Positions 1 through 9,317 of a stretch of DNA of 64,000 nucleotides are shown here, piece by piece. The notes below the pieces were generated by a model, which did no database searches, was not told the DNA's origin, and worked only from the letters and a program-made list of their open reading frames with translations. Position numbers and translations under genes: made by a program. The first letter of the stretch is position 1. Every line of letters starts with the position of its first letter. Origin of the DNA: Gemmatimonadaceae bacterium (GTDB taxonomy: Bacteria; Gemmatimonadota; Gemmatimonadetes; Gemmatimonadales; Gemmatimonadaceae); NCBI GenBank assembly GCA_030835125.1, contig JAUQWM010000065.1, forward strand, positions 1 through 64,000, in the 5' to 3' direction.

Positions 1-53
<53 letters not shown>

Positions 54-833
54 TCATACGCCCGGCTCGTGGAGCCGCTCCAGCCGTTGCTCCAGGTCCT
101 CCCGTTTCGACCTTAGCACCTTCACGCGGGCGCCCGTCACCAGGACCGCATACGCGTCCCCGCGCTCGTGGGCCTCCACGCGTCGCACGCGCGCCAGGTT
201 CACGATCGCCGACCGATGCACGCGCAGGAAGCGCGCCGGATCGAGCCGCCGCTCCAGCGACGCCAGCGTCTCGCGCAACAGGTGCACCTTGCTCCCCAGG
301 TGCAGGCGCGCGTAATAGTCCGCTCCCTCGATCCAGTCCACGTCACGGGTCGGCACCACGATCACGTGCCCCACCTCCCGGACGATCAGCCGGCCCACGC
401 CCGCGGGCCTCGCCGGCGCCATGCGTTCCAGCAGCGACTCCACCTGCGCGCGGTACGCCTCGGCGCCGACCGAGGACTGCCGGGCGCGGGACAGGGCCGC
501 GATGAGTCGATCCCGCGAGACGGGCTTCAGGAGGTAATCCAGCGCGTCCACCTCGAACGCGCGGATCGCGAACGCGTCATGCGCCGTCACGAACACGATG
601 CCTGGAAGCCGGGCCCGGTCGAGGGCGGCCACCACGTCGAACCCGTCGAGTCCGGGCATCTGGATGTCGACGCAGAGCACGTCCGGCGGGTCGGCGTCCA
701 CGGCGGCGATCGCCGCACTCCCGTCGGCAAAGGTCCCGGTGACCTCCACGTCGTCGATGGTGGCCAGCAGCTCGGCGAGGCCTTCGCGCGCGAGCGGCTC
801 GTCGTCCACGACCATCACGCGCAGGGGCTTCAT
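54..833 (-). CDS. LytTR-family response regulator
   Basis: This 259-residue protein is a two-component response regulator of the LytR/AlgR type. Residues about 4-118 form a receiver domain with the acidic pair DD at 10-11, the phospho-acceptor Asp56 in the VDIQMPG motif, and a KP pair near residue 105. Residues about 150-255 form a LytTR DNA-binding domain with the LRVHRSAIVN signature. The start overlaps the stop of the sensor kinase (ATGA), so the two are translated together as a cognate pair. Targets cannot be read from the sequence. The stop codon lies in the heptamer repeat that begins the window. Confidence 0.95.
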   Translation of the reverse strand: MKPLRVMVVDDEPLAREGLAELLATIDDVEVTGTFADGSAAIAAVDADPPDVLCVDIQMPGLDGFDVVAALDRARLPGIVFVTAHDAFAIRAFEVDALDYLLKPVSRDRLIAALSRARQSSVGAEAYRAQVESLLERMAPARPAGVGRLIVREVGHVIVVPTRDVDWIEGADYYARLHLGSKVHLLRETLASLERRLDPARFLRVHRSAIVNLARVRRVEAHERGDAYAVLVTGARVKVLRSKREDLEQRLERLHEPGV

Positions 834-1912
834 GACGTGGCCGCCCTGGCCGGCTCGATCGGCAGGCGGATCTCGACGCAGGTACCCCGCCCTCCCTCGT
901 TAGGCCGGAGCGCGAGCGACGCGGCTTCTCCGTAGAGTCCCGCCAGCCGGGCGCGCGTGTGGCCGAGCCCGATGCCGTCCTGTCGCGCCCCCGTGGCCAA
1001 CCCGACGCCATCGTCCCGCACCTCGATCACGAGGAGTCCCCCCTCGGCGCGGGCACGGACGCTCACCGCCAACGGCCCCTGCTCGCCGTCCGCGCCGTGA
1101 CGGATCGCGTTCTCGACCAGCGGCTGCAGCAGCAACGACGGCACCAGCGCCGCCTGCACCCCATCCGGGACGTCGAGGCTCACGGCGAGCCGGTCGCCGC
1201 GGCGCACCTTCTCGATGTCGATGTAATGACGCAGGGCCTCCATCTCGACGCGCAAGGGCACGTGCTGGGTCTTCGACGCATCCAGCGAGTGGCGGAGGAG
1301 CGACGACAGGTGGTCGACGAGTTCCTCGACCTGCCGCGACTGGCCGCGCCGGGCCAGCACCGTGATGCCGTTCAGCGCGTTGAACAGGAAGTGCGGATTC
1401 AACTGCGCCCTCAGCACGTCCAGTTGCGCGCGGGACAATTCCGCATTCAGGCGCTCCGCCGTCACCTCCAGGGACCGCGTCCGCCTCGTGCCCAGGTACC
1501 CGGTGCTCACCGCGACGAAGGTGATGCCGAGCAGCAGGTTCAGCGGCAGGTTGTGCGTCAGCACGTGCTGGAACGACTGCGCATACGATGCCCCGGCGCC
1601 GAACGTTCCCCGGTGGATCGCACCGACAACGGCGGGCACCAGCACCGCCGGGGCACCGGCCGCGACAACGAGCGCCGGGATTCCCGTCACTCCCCGTTGC
1701 AGCCAGTCCAGCAGGCGCGGCCCGAGCGTCACGATCGCGACGGCCCACAGCGCCCAGCCGAGCGCGTTCGTGCCATCGACGCCGATGAGCGACCGCAGGT
1801 TGAACGGCGCGCCCACCGACATCGACGCCTGGGCGAAGGCCGCGGCGCGCATGGCGAATGCCGCCAGCGCGATGCCGCAGAGGATGGCGAAGAGCCTTCC
1901 GTCTTGCCTCAC
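830..1912 (-). CDS. LytS/YehU-type sensor histidine kinase
   Basis: The 360-residue protein has about four hydrophobic membrane segments in residues 5-145, a short coiled linker, then the His_kinase module whose phospho-acceptor His174 sits in LNPHFLFNAL. A GHKL ATP-binding domain follows, with the N box near VENAIRHGA and a G box near DDGVGL. No extracellular sensor domain is visible, so the stimulus is probably sensed in the membrane. Its stop overlaps the response regulator start. It begins 27 bp after the stop of the orphan permease gene, so signalling and permease may share a transcript. The family pairing of LytS-like kinases with LytTR regulators supports the call. Confidence 0.95.
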   Translation of the reverse strand: MRQDGRLFAILCGIALAAFAMRAAAFAQASMSVGAPFNLRSLIGVDGTNALGWALWAVAIVTLGPRLLDWLQRGVTGIPALVVAAGAPAVLVPAVVGAIHRGTFGAGASYAQSFQHVLTHNLPLNLLLGITFVAVSTGYLGTRRTRSLEVTAERLNAELSRAQLDVLRAQLNPHFLFNALNGITVLARRGQSRQVEELVDHLSSLLRHSLDASKTQHVPLRVEMEALRHYIDIEKVRRGDRLAVSLDVPDGVQAALVPSLLLQPLVENAIRHGADGEQGPLAVSVRARAEGGLLVIEVRDDGVGLATGARQDGIGLGHTRARLAGLYGEAASLALRPNEGGRGTCVEIRLPIEPARAATS

Positions 1913-1939
1913 GACAGGAAGATAGGCGACATCCCCGGG

Positions 1940-4366
1940 TCAGGGGCCACCGCGGAGCGCGTCACAGGGGTCGGCGCCCAGCGCTCGGCGCACGGGCGCC
2001 ACCGCGGCCAGCGCCCCGGCGGCGGCAATCGCGGCCACCGCGGCCAGGACGCGCGCATCGAAGGTGCCGACGCCATAGAGGAGTCCCTGCAGCAGGCGCG
2101 CACTGGCCACCGCGCCCGCCAGTCCCGCGAATGCACCAACGCCCACGAGCGATGCCGACTCCCGCGCCACGAGCCCGACGATCGCCCGCGGCGACGCGCC
2201 GAGGGCGACGCGCACCGCCAGCTCCCCGCGACGCTGCGCGATCAGGAAGGACAGCACCGCGTAGGTCCCGGCGATGGCGATGAGCAGGGCGGTTGCCGCG
2301 TACCACGCAATGAGTTTCGTGGCCGTCGTCATCCGGGCGCCCGATTCGCGGACGACTTCCCGTATCGGGACGATGCGCTCGACGGCAACGTCGGGTGCGA
2401 CCCGCTCCACTATCCGGCGCAGCGAACCGGCCAGCTCGAGGCGGTTGGGAGCGCGCACCACGATCGAGAGACCCGACCGAAGCGCCAGCGACGCGTAGGA
2501 GCCCAGTGCCGGCGAGTACAGTTCCGGGCGAGGCGACTCGGTGATGCTGCGATTCCTGGCGTCCTGCACAACGCCGACGATCGGCATCCACGGGGCGACG
2601 GGTCCGAAGCGGAGCCTCTGTCCGATGGGATCCTCGCCGGTCGGAAACAGGCGACGCGCGAGGCCCTCGCTGATCACCAGGGGAGTGAAGCGATCCGTTG
2701 CCTCATCATCACCGAAGAGGCGGCCGCGCACGACCCTGATCCCCATCGCCGCGAAGTAGCCTTCGCTGACGATGCGCGCGTCGGCGACCGGGTCGGTTCC
2801 GTCGGCCTTGAAGGGCCTTCCCTCGACGGCCATCGCCACGTCGCGCGGTCCGAGGGTCAGCGGCAGCCCGTTGGCGATGCCGGTCGCGGTGACGCCGGGG
2901 ACCGCAGCGATCTCACCGAGGATGCGACGCAACAGCGTCTCGCGCGCGCCCCGGTCGCGGAGGGTCGCGTCCGGAATGTTGAGCCGCATGCCCACCGCCC
3001 CGTCGGGCTGGAAGCCCAGCTCCACCTGCGCGATGCCGCCAGCCGACACGAGCAGGAGACCCGCGCCGTGGAGGAGGATGACCGCCAAGGCCACCTGTGC
3101 CGACGCGAGGATCCTTCGGACACGCGCGGCGCCGAGCGTCTCCCCGATGCGGTCTCGCAAGGCAGCCGTTGGGGCACGACGCGTGACCATGACGATGGGC
3201 AGGGCACCGACGCCAATGCCGACGAGGAGCACAAGGATGACGGTGACCACGAGGGCCGGCGCACCGGGGCCCGCACGCTCGAGCGCCAGCGAGGCGGGCA
3301 GGAGCGATGCGACCAGTCGCGCGCCGGTGAGCGACACGATGAGGCCCAGCATCGCACCGGCCACCGCGAGAACGGTCGCCTCGAGGACCTGGCCGACGAT
3401 CAGCCTTCGCCGTGTCGCCCCCAGCGCGGTTCGCAGCGACAGTTCGCCGATCCGGCCGACAACCACGGCGAGCTGCAGGTTCGCGACGTTCGCGCCCGTC
3501 AGCAGGAGCAAGGCGACCACACCCGCGAGGAGCAATGCAACGACGGGGCGCGCGTCACCGGCCACCGCCGTCGCCAACGGCCTGACGTTCGCCTGGTAGC
3601 CCGCCGGGTCCAGCGCCGACCCGGGATGCGGCCCCGGGAACTCGCGCCCGACGCTGCGAATGGTCCCGGTGACGTCGTTCCGCGCCGCCGCGTGGGTGGC
3701 GCCGGGACGCAGGCGCGCTACGATCGAATACGCGTTCTGGTAGGGGTTCACCGCGGACGGCGAGAGCTGAAGGGGCTCCCACACGGCCACCTCGCGCGAC
3801 GGGAACACCACCTTGGGGCCGAGTACGCCGATCACCGTGTACGGCACCGATTCAAGACGGATCACCGCGCCGACGACCGCACTGTCGGCGTTGAACGCGG
3901 ATCGCCAGAATCGGTGGGTGAGGACCACCACGCGCTGCCCGTCGGGCAGGTCCTCGTCAGGCGCGAAGGCCCGGCCGATCACGGGCCGGATGCCGAGCAC
4001 GGTGAACAGGCTGGCGGAGACGCGGGCGACGACCAGCCGCTCGGCGCTGCCACCCTCGTGCAGGAGGTTGGCGTTGCGGGTCACCCAGGCAGCCACGCCG
4101 TCCAGCGTCCGGTTGTCCTCCGTCACCCGCCGCAACAGGACGTCGGACACGTTGAGTTCCGGGAGGCCATCCACCGGAAGGGTTTGCGTGACGCGCACGA
4201 GCCGATCGGCCCGTGGAAACGGAAGGGGCCGCAGCAACACCGCATCCGCGGCGCCGAGGACCGTGATCGCCGACCCGATGCCCAACCCCAGCGTGAGCGC
4301 GACCGAGAGGGCGTGCAGCGGGCGGCGCCTGATCCGCCGCAGCGCGAACCACAGCTCGTGCAGCAC
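1940..4366 (-). CDS. Orphan MacB/FtsX-family ABC permease (ADOP-like)
   Basis: The 808-residue protein has an N-terminal membrane helix, a large periplasmic MacB-PCD domain, three FtsX helices near residues 270-390, then a second periplasmic domain and three C-terminal FtsX helices ending near 795. This duplicated layout, opening with a phrase like FALRRIRRRPLHALSVALTL, is typical of the Acidobacterial duplicated orphan permease group. No ATPase gene lies beside it, as is usual for this group, so the energy source and substrate are unknown. The start is GTG directly after the TGA of the small secreted protein gene, with no spacer. The neighbouring two-component genes downstream suggest an envelope-stress or antibiotic-response setting, by analogy only. 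Confidence 0.88.
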   Translation of the reverse strand: MLHELWFALRRIRRRPLHALSVALTLGLGIGSAITVLGAADAVLLRPLPFPRADRLVRVTQTLPVDGLPELNVSDVLLRRVTEDNRTLDGVAAWVTRNANLLHEGGSAERLVVARVSASLFTVLGIRPVIGRAFAPDEDLPDGQRVVVLTHRFWRSAFNADSAVVGAVIRLESVPYTVIGVLGPKVVFPSREVAVWEPLQLSPSAVNPYQNAYSIVARLRPGATHAAARNDVTGTIRSVGREFPGPHPGSALDPAGYQANVRPLATAVAGDARPVVALLLAGVVALLLLTGANVANLQLAVVVGRIGELSLRTALGATRRRLIVGQVLEATVLAVAGAMLGLIVSLTGARLVASLLPASLALERAGPGAPALVVTVILVLLVGIGVGALPIVMVTRRAPTAALRDRIGETLGAARVRRILASAQVALAVILLHGAGLLLVSAGGIAQVELGFQPDGAVGMRLNIPDATLRDRGARETLLRRILGEIAAVPGVTATGIANGLPLTLGPRDVAMAVEGRPFKADGTDPVADARIVSEGYFAAMGIRVVRGRLFGDDEATDRFTPLVISEGLARRLFPTGEDPIGQRLRFGPVAPWMPIVGVVQDARNRSITESPRPELYSPALGSYASLALRSGLSIVVRAPNRLELAGSLRRIVERVAPDVAVERIVPIREVVRESGARMTTATKLIAWYAATALLIAIAGTYAVLSFLIAQRRGELAVRVALGASPRAIVGLVARESASLVGVGAFAGLAGAVASARLLQGLLYGVGTFDARVLAAVAAIAAAGALAAVAPVRRALGADPCDALRGGP

Positions 4367-4738
4367 TCAGCGACCAGGCAGTCGGCGCTTTCCCTTCACC
4401 GTTCCAGGTTGGCTGTCGTAGGTGAACGACCCCGTCACGCTGTCGGCGTCGAACTCCAGCGTATACCCGATGTCCATCCCGGGCGCCGTGCTGACGAGCG
4501 CAAGCCGATTCCCATCTCGCTTGCCGGCCTTGACGGGGGACTCGTGGTCGCCAACGAACAGCTTCGCCACCAGGCTGTCGCCGGATGGGGTGAGTTCCAG
4601 GCGTCCTTCGATGGTACCGCCACCGTAGACGACCTCGAGATCCCAGGTGCCGGTCCTGATGGACCCACTGGGAGCGGACTGGGCGTTCGCTGCGCCCGCG
4701 ACGAGCAATGCGACCGCAACGGACAGGAACCTGCGCAT
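4367..4738 (-). CDS. Small secreted protein of unknown function
   Basis: This 123-residue product has a clean signal peptide (residues 1-20, MRRFLSVAVALLVAGAANAQ). The mature part is a short beta-rich domain with alternating phrases such as GTWDLEVVYGGGTIEGRLEL and SVTGSFTYDSQPGTVKGKRRL, suggesting a small barrel or lipocalin-like sheet. I recognise no family with certainty. A GAGG purine run lies about 7 nt before the ATG. The gene runs directly into the permease GTG, so the two are probably co-expressed and the protein may work in the periplasm beside the permease. That link is inference from adjacency. Confidence 0.7.
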   Translation of the reverse strand: MRRFLSVAVALLVAGAANAQSAPSGSIRTGTWDLEVVYGGGTIEGRLELTPSGDSLVAKLFVGDHESPVKAGKRDGNRLALVSTAPGMDIGYTLEFDADSVTGSFTYDSQPGTVKGKRRLPGR

Positions 4739-4836
4739 GGTGGCCTCGTGGAATGCGTGATGTGCATTCCTATTGGAAGCGAGCCACCGAGGCTACGGGG
4801 GTGCAGCGAGGCTGATCCCTGGTGCAGGGGAACAGC

Positions 4837-5669
<833 letters not shown>

Positions 5670-5673
<4 letters not shown>

Positions 5674-6425
5674 GTCCCTTCCTCCGCCAGCACGAGTGAG
5701 CCGTTGAGGACGCGTCGCTCTCCCCACGGGGTGTCCACCAGCAGCGCACCATCCGTCGCCACGCCGGCGACCCGCCCGTCGAGGGGCTCGCGGCAGGTCC
5801 GGCCGAAGGCCATGTCGCGTGAGGCGAACTCGGCGAGTTCCGCGGCCGTGAGATGTCCGCGCGCGGCGGCCGCCGCCCGGATCGCCGGCAGCAGTTCCGC
5901 CAGCACCTCCCGCCGCGACACGTCCTGGCCTAACGCTGCCGCACCCGGGAACCGGGCGAACCGCACGTTGATGCCGATGCCGATCGCGGTCCATTCGGGG
6001 CGATTGCCCCGCCAGCGCGTCTCGACGAGGATGCCCCCGAGCTTGCCGCCCGGCAGGTACAGGTCGTTGGGCCACTTCAGCGACACGGCATCCGGGGCGA
6101 AGCGGTCGAGCACCCGCGCCGCCCGAAGCCCCGCACGGAGCGACAGCACGTCGAGCGCCTCCATGTCGTTCGGGCGCTCGATGAGCGTCATCCAGATGCC
6201 TGCGCCCGCCCGCGATTCCCAGCGGCGGCCCGCCCGCCCCCGCCCCGCTTCCTGGGCATCGGCCAGGATCAGCGTCCCCGCCGGCGCCCGGTCCGCCGCG
6301 ACCGTATTGGCGATGTCCATCGTGGAACTCACGCGGTCGTGCACCACCACGCAGGGCAGTGCGAGCGCCTGGGCGAGTTCCAGGGCGGTGGCGCCTTCCC
6401 AGGTCGCCGTCGACGCCTCAGCCAC
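5670..6425 (-). CDS. birA: Biotin--[acetyl-CoA carboxylase] ligase, class I
   Basis: The 251-residue protein has the biotin protein ligase catalytic core: the biotinyl-AMP loop GRGRAGRRW near residue 65, KWPNDLYLPGGKLGGILVE near 115-135, and a C-terminal SH3-like domain. It attaches biotin to carboxyl carrier proteins. There is no N-terminal winged-helix domain, so it is a class I enzyme that should not act as a biotin repressor. The stop overlaps the coaX ATG, and the start overlaps the end of uppP by 8 bp. One Leu-Gly pair is encoded TTA GGC at the recurring CCTAACG motif (near 5930). Confidence 0.95.
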
Positions 6426-7221
6426 GCGCCGCGATGGTCCACAGGATGAAGGCGCCGAGCGCGAGCCGGTACGCCGCGAAGACCCCGAAGCTGTTCCGCG
6501 ACACGTACCGCAGCAGCACCGCGATCGCGAGCCAGCTGCTCACCCCGGCCGCCGCGATCCCGACGAGGATCGGCACCGTGTCGATCCCGGACCGGAACGC
6601 GTCGGGCGCCTTCAGGACCGCCGCCGCCAACGTCACCGGAAAGCTCATCAGGAAGCTGAAGACCGCCGCCGACTGCCGATCGAAGCCAAGGAACCGGGCG
6701 CCGGTGATCGTCGAGCCCGATCGCGAGACGCCCGGCAGCAGCGCCAGGCACTGGATGAACCCGATCGTGATCGCGTCACGAAACGTCATGCGATCGAGCG
6801 GCTTCGCCCGCGCCGCGAGCCGGTCCACCGCGTACAGCAGCACGCCCATGATCATCAGGTTGATCGCGATCAGTTTCGGCGAGCGGAACGCGGTCTCGGC
6901 CAGGTCCTCCACGGTCAGGCCGGCGATGGCGGCGGGAATCGTCGCCACCACGAGGAAGACGAGGCGCCACTCCGCGGTCGAATGCACGCGCCGCTGCCTG
7001 GCGATCGACAGTGCCGCCTGCGCCAGCGCCAGCCACTCGGTCCGGAAGTACCAGGCCACCGCCACCAGCGTGCCGATGTGCAGCGCGACATCGAAGGCCA
7101 GGCCCGCCGGCTCCCAGCCCAGGAACCACGGAGTGAGCGCCAGGTGCGCCGAGCTGCTGATGGGCAGGAACTCGGACAATCCCTGGATGACGCCGAGGAC
7201 GAATGCCTGGAACGTCGTCAT
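6418..7221 (-). CDS. uppP: Undecaprenyl-diphosphatase
   Basis: UppP (BacA family) dephosphorylates undecaprenyl pyrophosphate to recycle the lipid carrier used for peptidoglycan and other wall polymers. The 267-residue protein is almost all membrane helix. It carries both family motifs: the GLSEFLPISSSAHL box at residues 15-28 and GVSRSGSTI in the second half. The ATG at 7219-7221 is chosen because it gives the typical MTTFQAFVLGVIQG start and overlaps the bshA stop (ATGA). It sits in a run of unrelated housekeeping genes. Confidence 0.96.
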   Translation of the reverse strand: MTTFQAFVLGVIQGLSEFLPISSSAHLALTPWFLGWEPAGLAFDVALHIGTLVAVAWYFRTEWLALAQAALSIARQRRVHSTAEWRLVFLVVATIPAAIAGLTVEDLAETAFRSPKLIAINLMIMGVLLYAVDRLAARAKPLDRMTFRDAITIGFIQCLALLPGVSRSGSTITGARFLGFDRQSAAVFSFLMSFPVTLAAAVLKAPDAFRSGIDTVPILVGIAAAGVSSWLAIAVLLRYVSRNSFGVFAAYRLALGAFILWTIAARG

Positions 7222-8381
7222 GGGACGGTGATGCGCGCGGACGCGGGACGCGGGCGATCCATCACGGCCTTGCGGTACAGCGCCTCGTACTGCGGTACGA
7301 TCGCGTCCTCGGAGAAGCGCGCCCGCGCGTCGGCGGCCGCCAGGGTGCTCATGGCCTGCCATCGCGCGGGATCGGCCAGGATCCCCGTGGCCGCCGCCGC
7401 CAGGCCGTCGATATCCCCGGGCGGGAGCAGGACGCCGGTCTCCCCGTTCCGCACCACCTCGGGAAGGCCGCCGACGTCGCACCCGATCACCGGCACGCCG
7501 CAGGCCAGGGCCTCCAGCGCACTCAGGCCGAACGACTCGCGGTTGCTGGGGAGCAGGAACAGGTCGCCTGACGAGAGCAGCGGCGCGACATCGTCGATGC
7601 GGCCGAGGAAGTGGACGTCGGCGTCGACCCCGAGCTGCTTGGCCTCGTCGCTGGCCTCGACCCGGTCGGGTCCGTCGCCGACCATGACCAGGACGCTCGG
7701 CACGCTCGCCCGGACCTTCGCGAAGATCCGCACCACGTCCACCACGCGCTTCACGGCGCGGAAGTTCGAGACGTGGAGCAGGATCTTCCGGTCCGGGAAC
7801 TGCCGGCGCAGCACCGGTTCATAGCGGTTGCGGTCGTACTGCGCCGGGTCGATGAAGTTGTGGATGACCTCGACCTCGCACCCGGCGCACCCGAAGGTGA
7901 AGATGGTCTCGTCGCGGAGGAACCGCGACACCGCCGAGATGCGATCCGACTTCTCGATCGAGAACTTGATGATCGTGTGGAACGAGTGGTCCTGGCCGAC
8001 GATGGTGATGTCGGTGCCGTGGAGGGTCGTGACCACGGCGATGTCGTCGGCCGTCTCGTGGAGCATCTCGCGGGCGATCCACGCGCTGGTGGCGTGCGGG
8101 ATCGCGTAGTGCACGTGGAGCAGGTCGAGCCCGTGCTCGCGGACCACCTCGTGCATGCGCACTGCCAGCGCCAGGTCGTACGGGGGGTACTCGAAGAGCG
8201 GGTACCGTCCCACGTCCACCTCATGGAAGTAGACGCCCGGCAGGAACGACGGGAGGCGGAACGGCTGCTGGTACGTGATGAAGTGGATCTCGTGGCCGCG
8301 CCTGGCGAGCGCGATGCCGAGTTCCGTGGCCATCGCCCCGGACCCACCGTATGTCGGGTAGCACGTGATGCCGACCTTCAC
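7218..8381 (-). CDS. bshA: N-acetyl-alpha-D-glucosaminyl L-malate synthase
   Basis: BshA transfers GlcNAc to L-malate, the first step of bacillithiol synthesis. The 387-residue protein is a GT4 glycosyltransferase. It has the characteristic start CYPTYGGSGAMATELG (residues 6-21), HEIHFITYQQPFRL, the HVHYAIPHA segment and the C-terminal donor-site ESFGLSALEALACGVPV. These phrases distinguish BshA from general GT4 enzymes. It implies that this organism uses bacillithiol as a low-molecular-weight thiol. bshB and bshC homologues are not in the window. It overlaps uppP and is 3 bp after miaA. Confidence 0.93.
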   Translation of the reverse strand: MKVGITCYPTYGGSGAMATELGIALARRGHEIHFITYQQPFRLPSFLPGVYFHEVDVGRYPLFEYPPYDLALAVRMHEVVREHGLDLLHVHYAIPHATSAWIAREMLHETADDIAVVTTLHGTDITIVGQDHSFHTIIKFSIEKSDRISAVSRFLRDETIFTFGCAGCEVEVIHNFIDPAQYDRNRYEPVLRRQFPDRKILLHVSNFRAVKRVVDVVRIFAKVRASVPSVLVMVGDGPDRVEASDEAKQLGVDADVHFLGRIDDVAPLLSSGDLFLLPSNRESFGLSALEALACGVPVIGCDVGGLPEVVRNGETGVLLPPGDIDGLAAAATGILADPARWQAMSTLAAADARARFSEDAIVPQYEALYRKAVMDRPRPASARITVP

Positions 8382-8384
8382 CGT

Positions 8385-9317
8385 TCAGTTCTCCTTCCCC
8401 TGAAACCATGCGACGGCGCGCTCGAAGGCATCCGGCGCGCCCGGGTCCATGCGGAGGACGCGCTCTCCCGCGAGCTGGTGCCGGAACCACGTCCGCTGCC
8501 GTTTGGCGTACTGCCGGGTCGCCACGATCACCTGCTCCCTGCCCTGCTCGAGCGTGAGCCCGCCCTCCGCCACGCGACGGAGTGTGTCGTAGCCCGTCGC
8601 CGTCCAGGCCCTCGCCGCCGGGTCGATGCGGGCCGCGAGCGAACGGACTTCGTCGAGCCATCCCGACGCCAGCATCCGGTCGACCCGCTCCACGATCGTC
8701 CCCGCCAGTCCCGGACCCGGGTCGAGCACAAGATAGCGGGCGGTCAGCGTCGTTGCGCGCGCATGGACGACATGCAGCTCGCTGAGTCGCCGCCCGGTGA
8801 GCAGCGCCACCTCGATGGCGCGCTCGTGCTGGGCGCGCCCCAGCGAGGCCCGGTCGGGATCGAGCGCCGCGCACCATTCCCGGACCGTCGTGGGCGAAAG
8901 GCCGGCCAGGAACTCCCGCAACGCGTCCCGGCGCGCCGGGTCGAGGGCGGGCTCCTCGAAGAGCGGCGAGAACAACGCCCGCAGGTAGAATCCGGTGCCG
9001 CCGACCACCAGCGGCTGCCGCCCGCCGGCGCGGATGGACTCGACCCACCCCGGCACCGCGGCCGCCCAATCCGCCGCGGTGTAGCGCTCGTCAGGCTCGG
9101 CGACGTCGATGCCATAGTGGGGAACGAGCGCCCGCTCGGCGGGATCCGGCTTGGCGGTGCCGATATCGAAGCCGCGAACCACCTGCCGGGAATCCGCCGA
9201 GATGATCGCCGCCCCCGTCAGCCCGGCCAGCCGCAGCGCGAGGGCCGACTTGCCTGACGCGGTGGGACCGCAGACGACGGAAAGGCTATCGACGGCCGAA
9301 TCGCCGGTCGAGCTCAT
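8385..9317 (-). CDS. miaA: tRNA dimethylallyltransferase
   Basis: MiaA adds the dimethylallyl group to A37 of tRNAs reading UNN codons. The 310-residue protein has the P-loop GPTASGKSALALRLAG (residues 17-32), then ISADSRQVVRGFDIGTAKP, with the substrate-binding GGTGFYLRAL in the middle. A basic C-terminal region includes the conserved RQYAKRQRTWFRHQ stretch. The gene begins 32 bp inside the end of mutL, a common mutL-miaA pairing across bacteria. Length and motifs are complete. Confidence 0.97.
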   Translation of the reverse strand: MSSTGDSAVDSLSVVCGPTASGKSALALRLAGLTGAAIISADSRQVVRGFDIGTAKPDPAERALVPHYGIDVAEPDERYTAADWAAAVPGWVESIRAGGRQPLVVGGTGFYLRALFSPLFEEPALDPARRDALREFLAGLSPTTVREWCAALDPDRASLGRAQHERAIEVALLTGRRLSELHVVHARATTLTARYLVLDPGPGLAGTIVERVDRMLASGWLDEVRSLAARIDPAARAWTATGYDTLRRVAEGGLTLEQGREQVIVATRQYAKRQRTWFRHQLAGERVLRMDPGAPDAFERAVAWFQGKEN

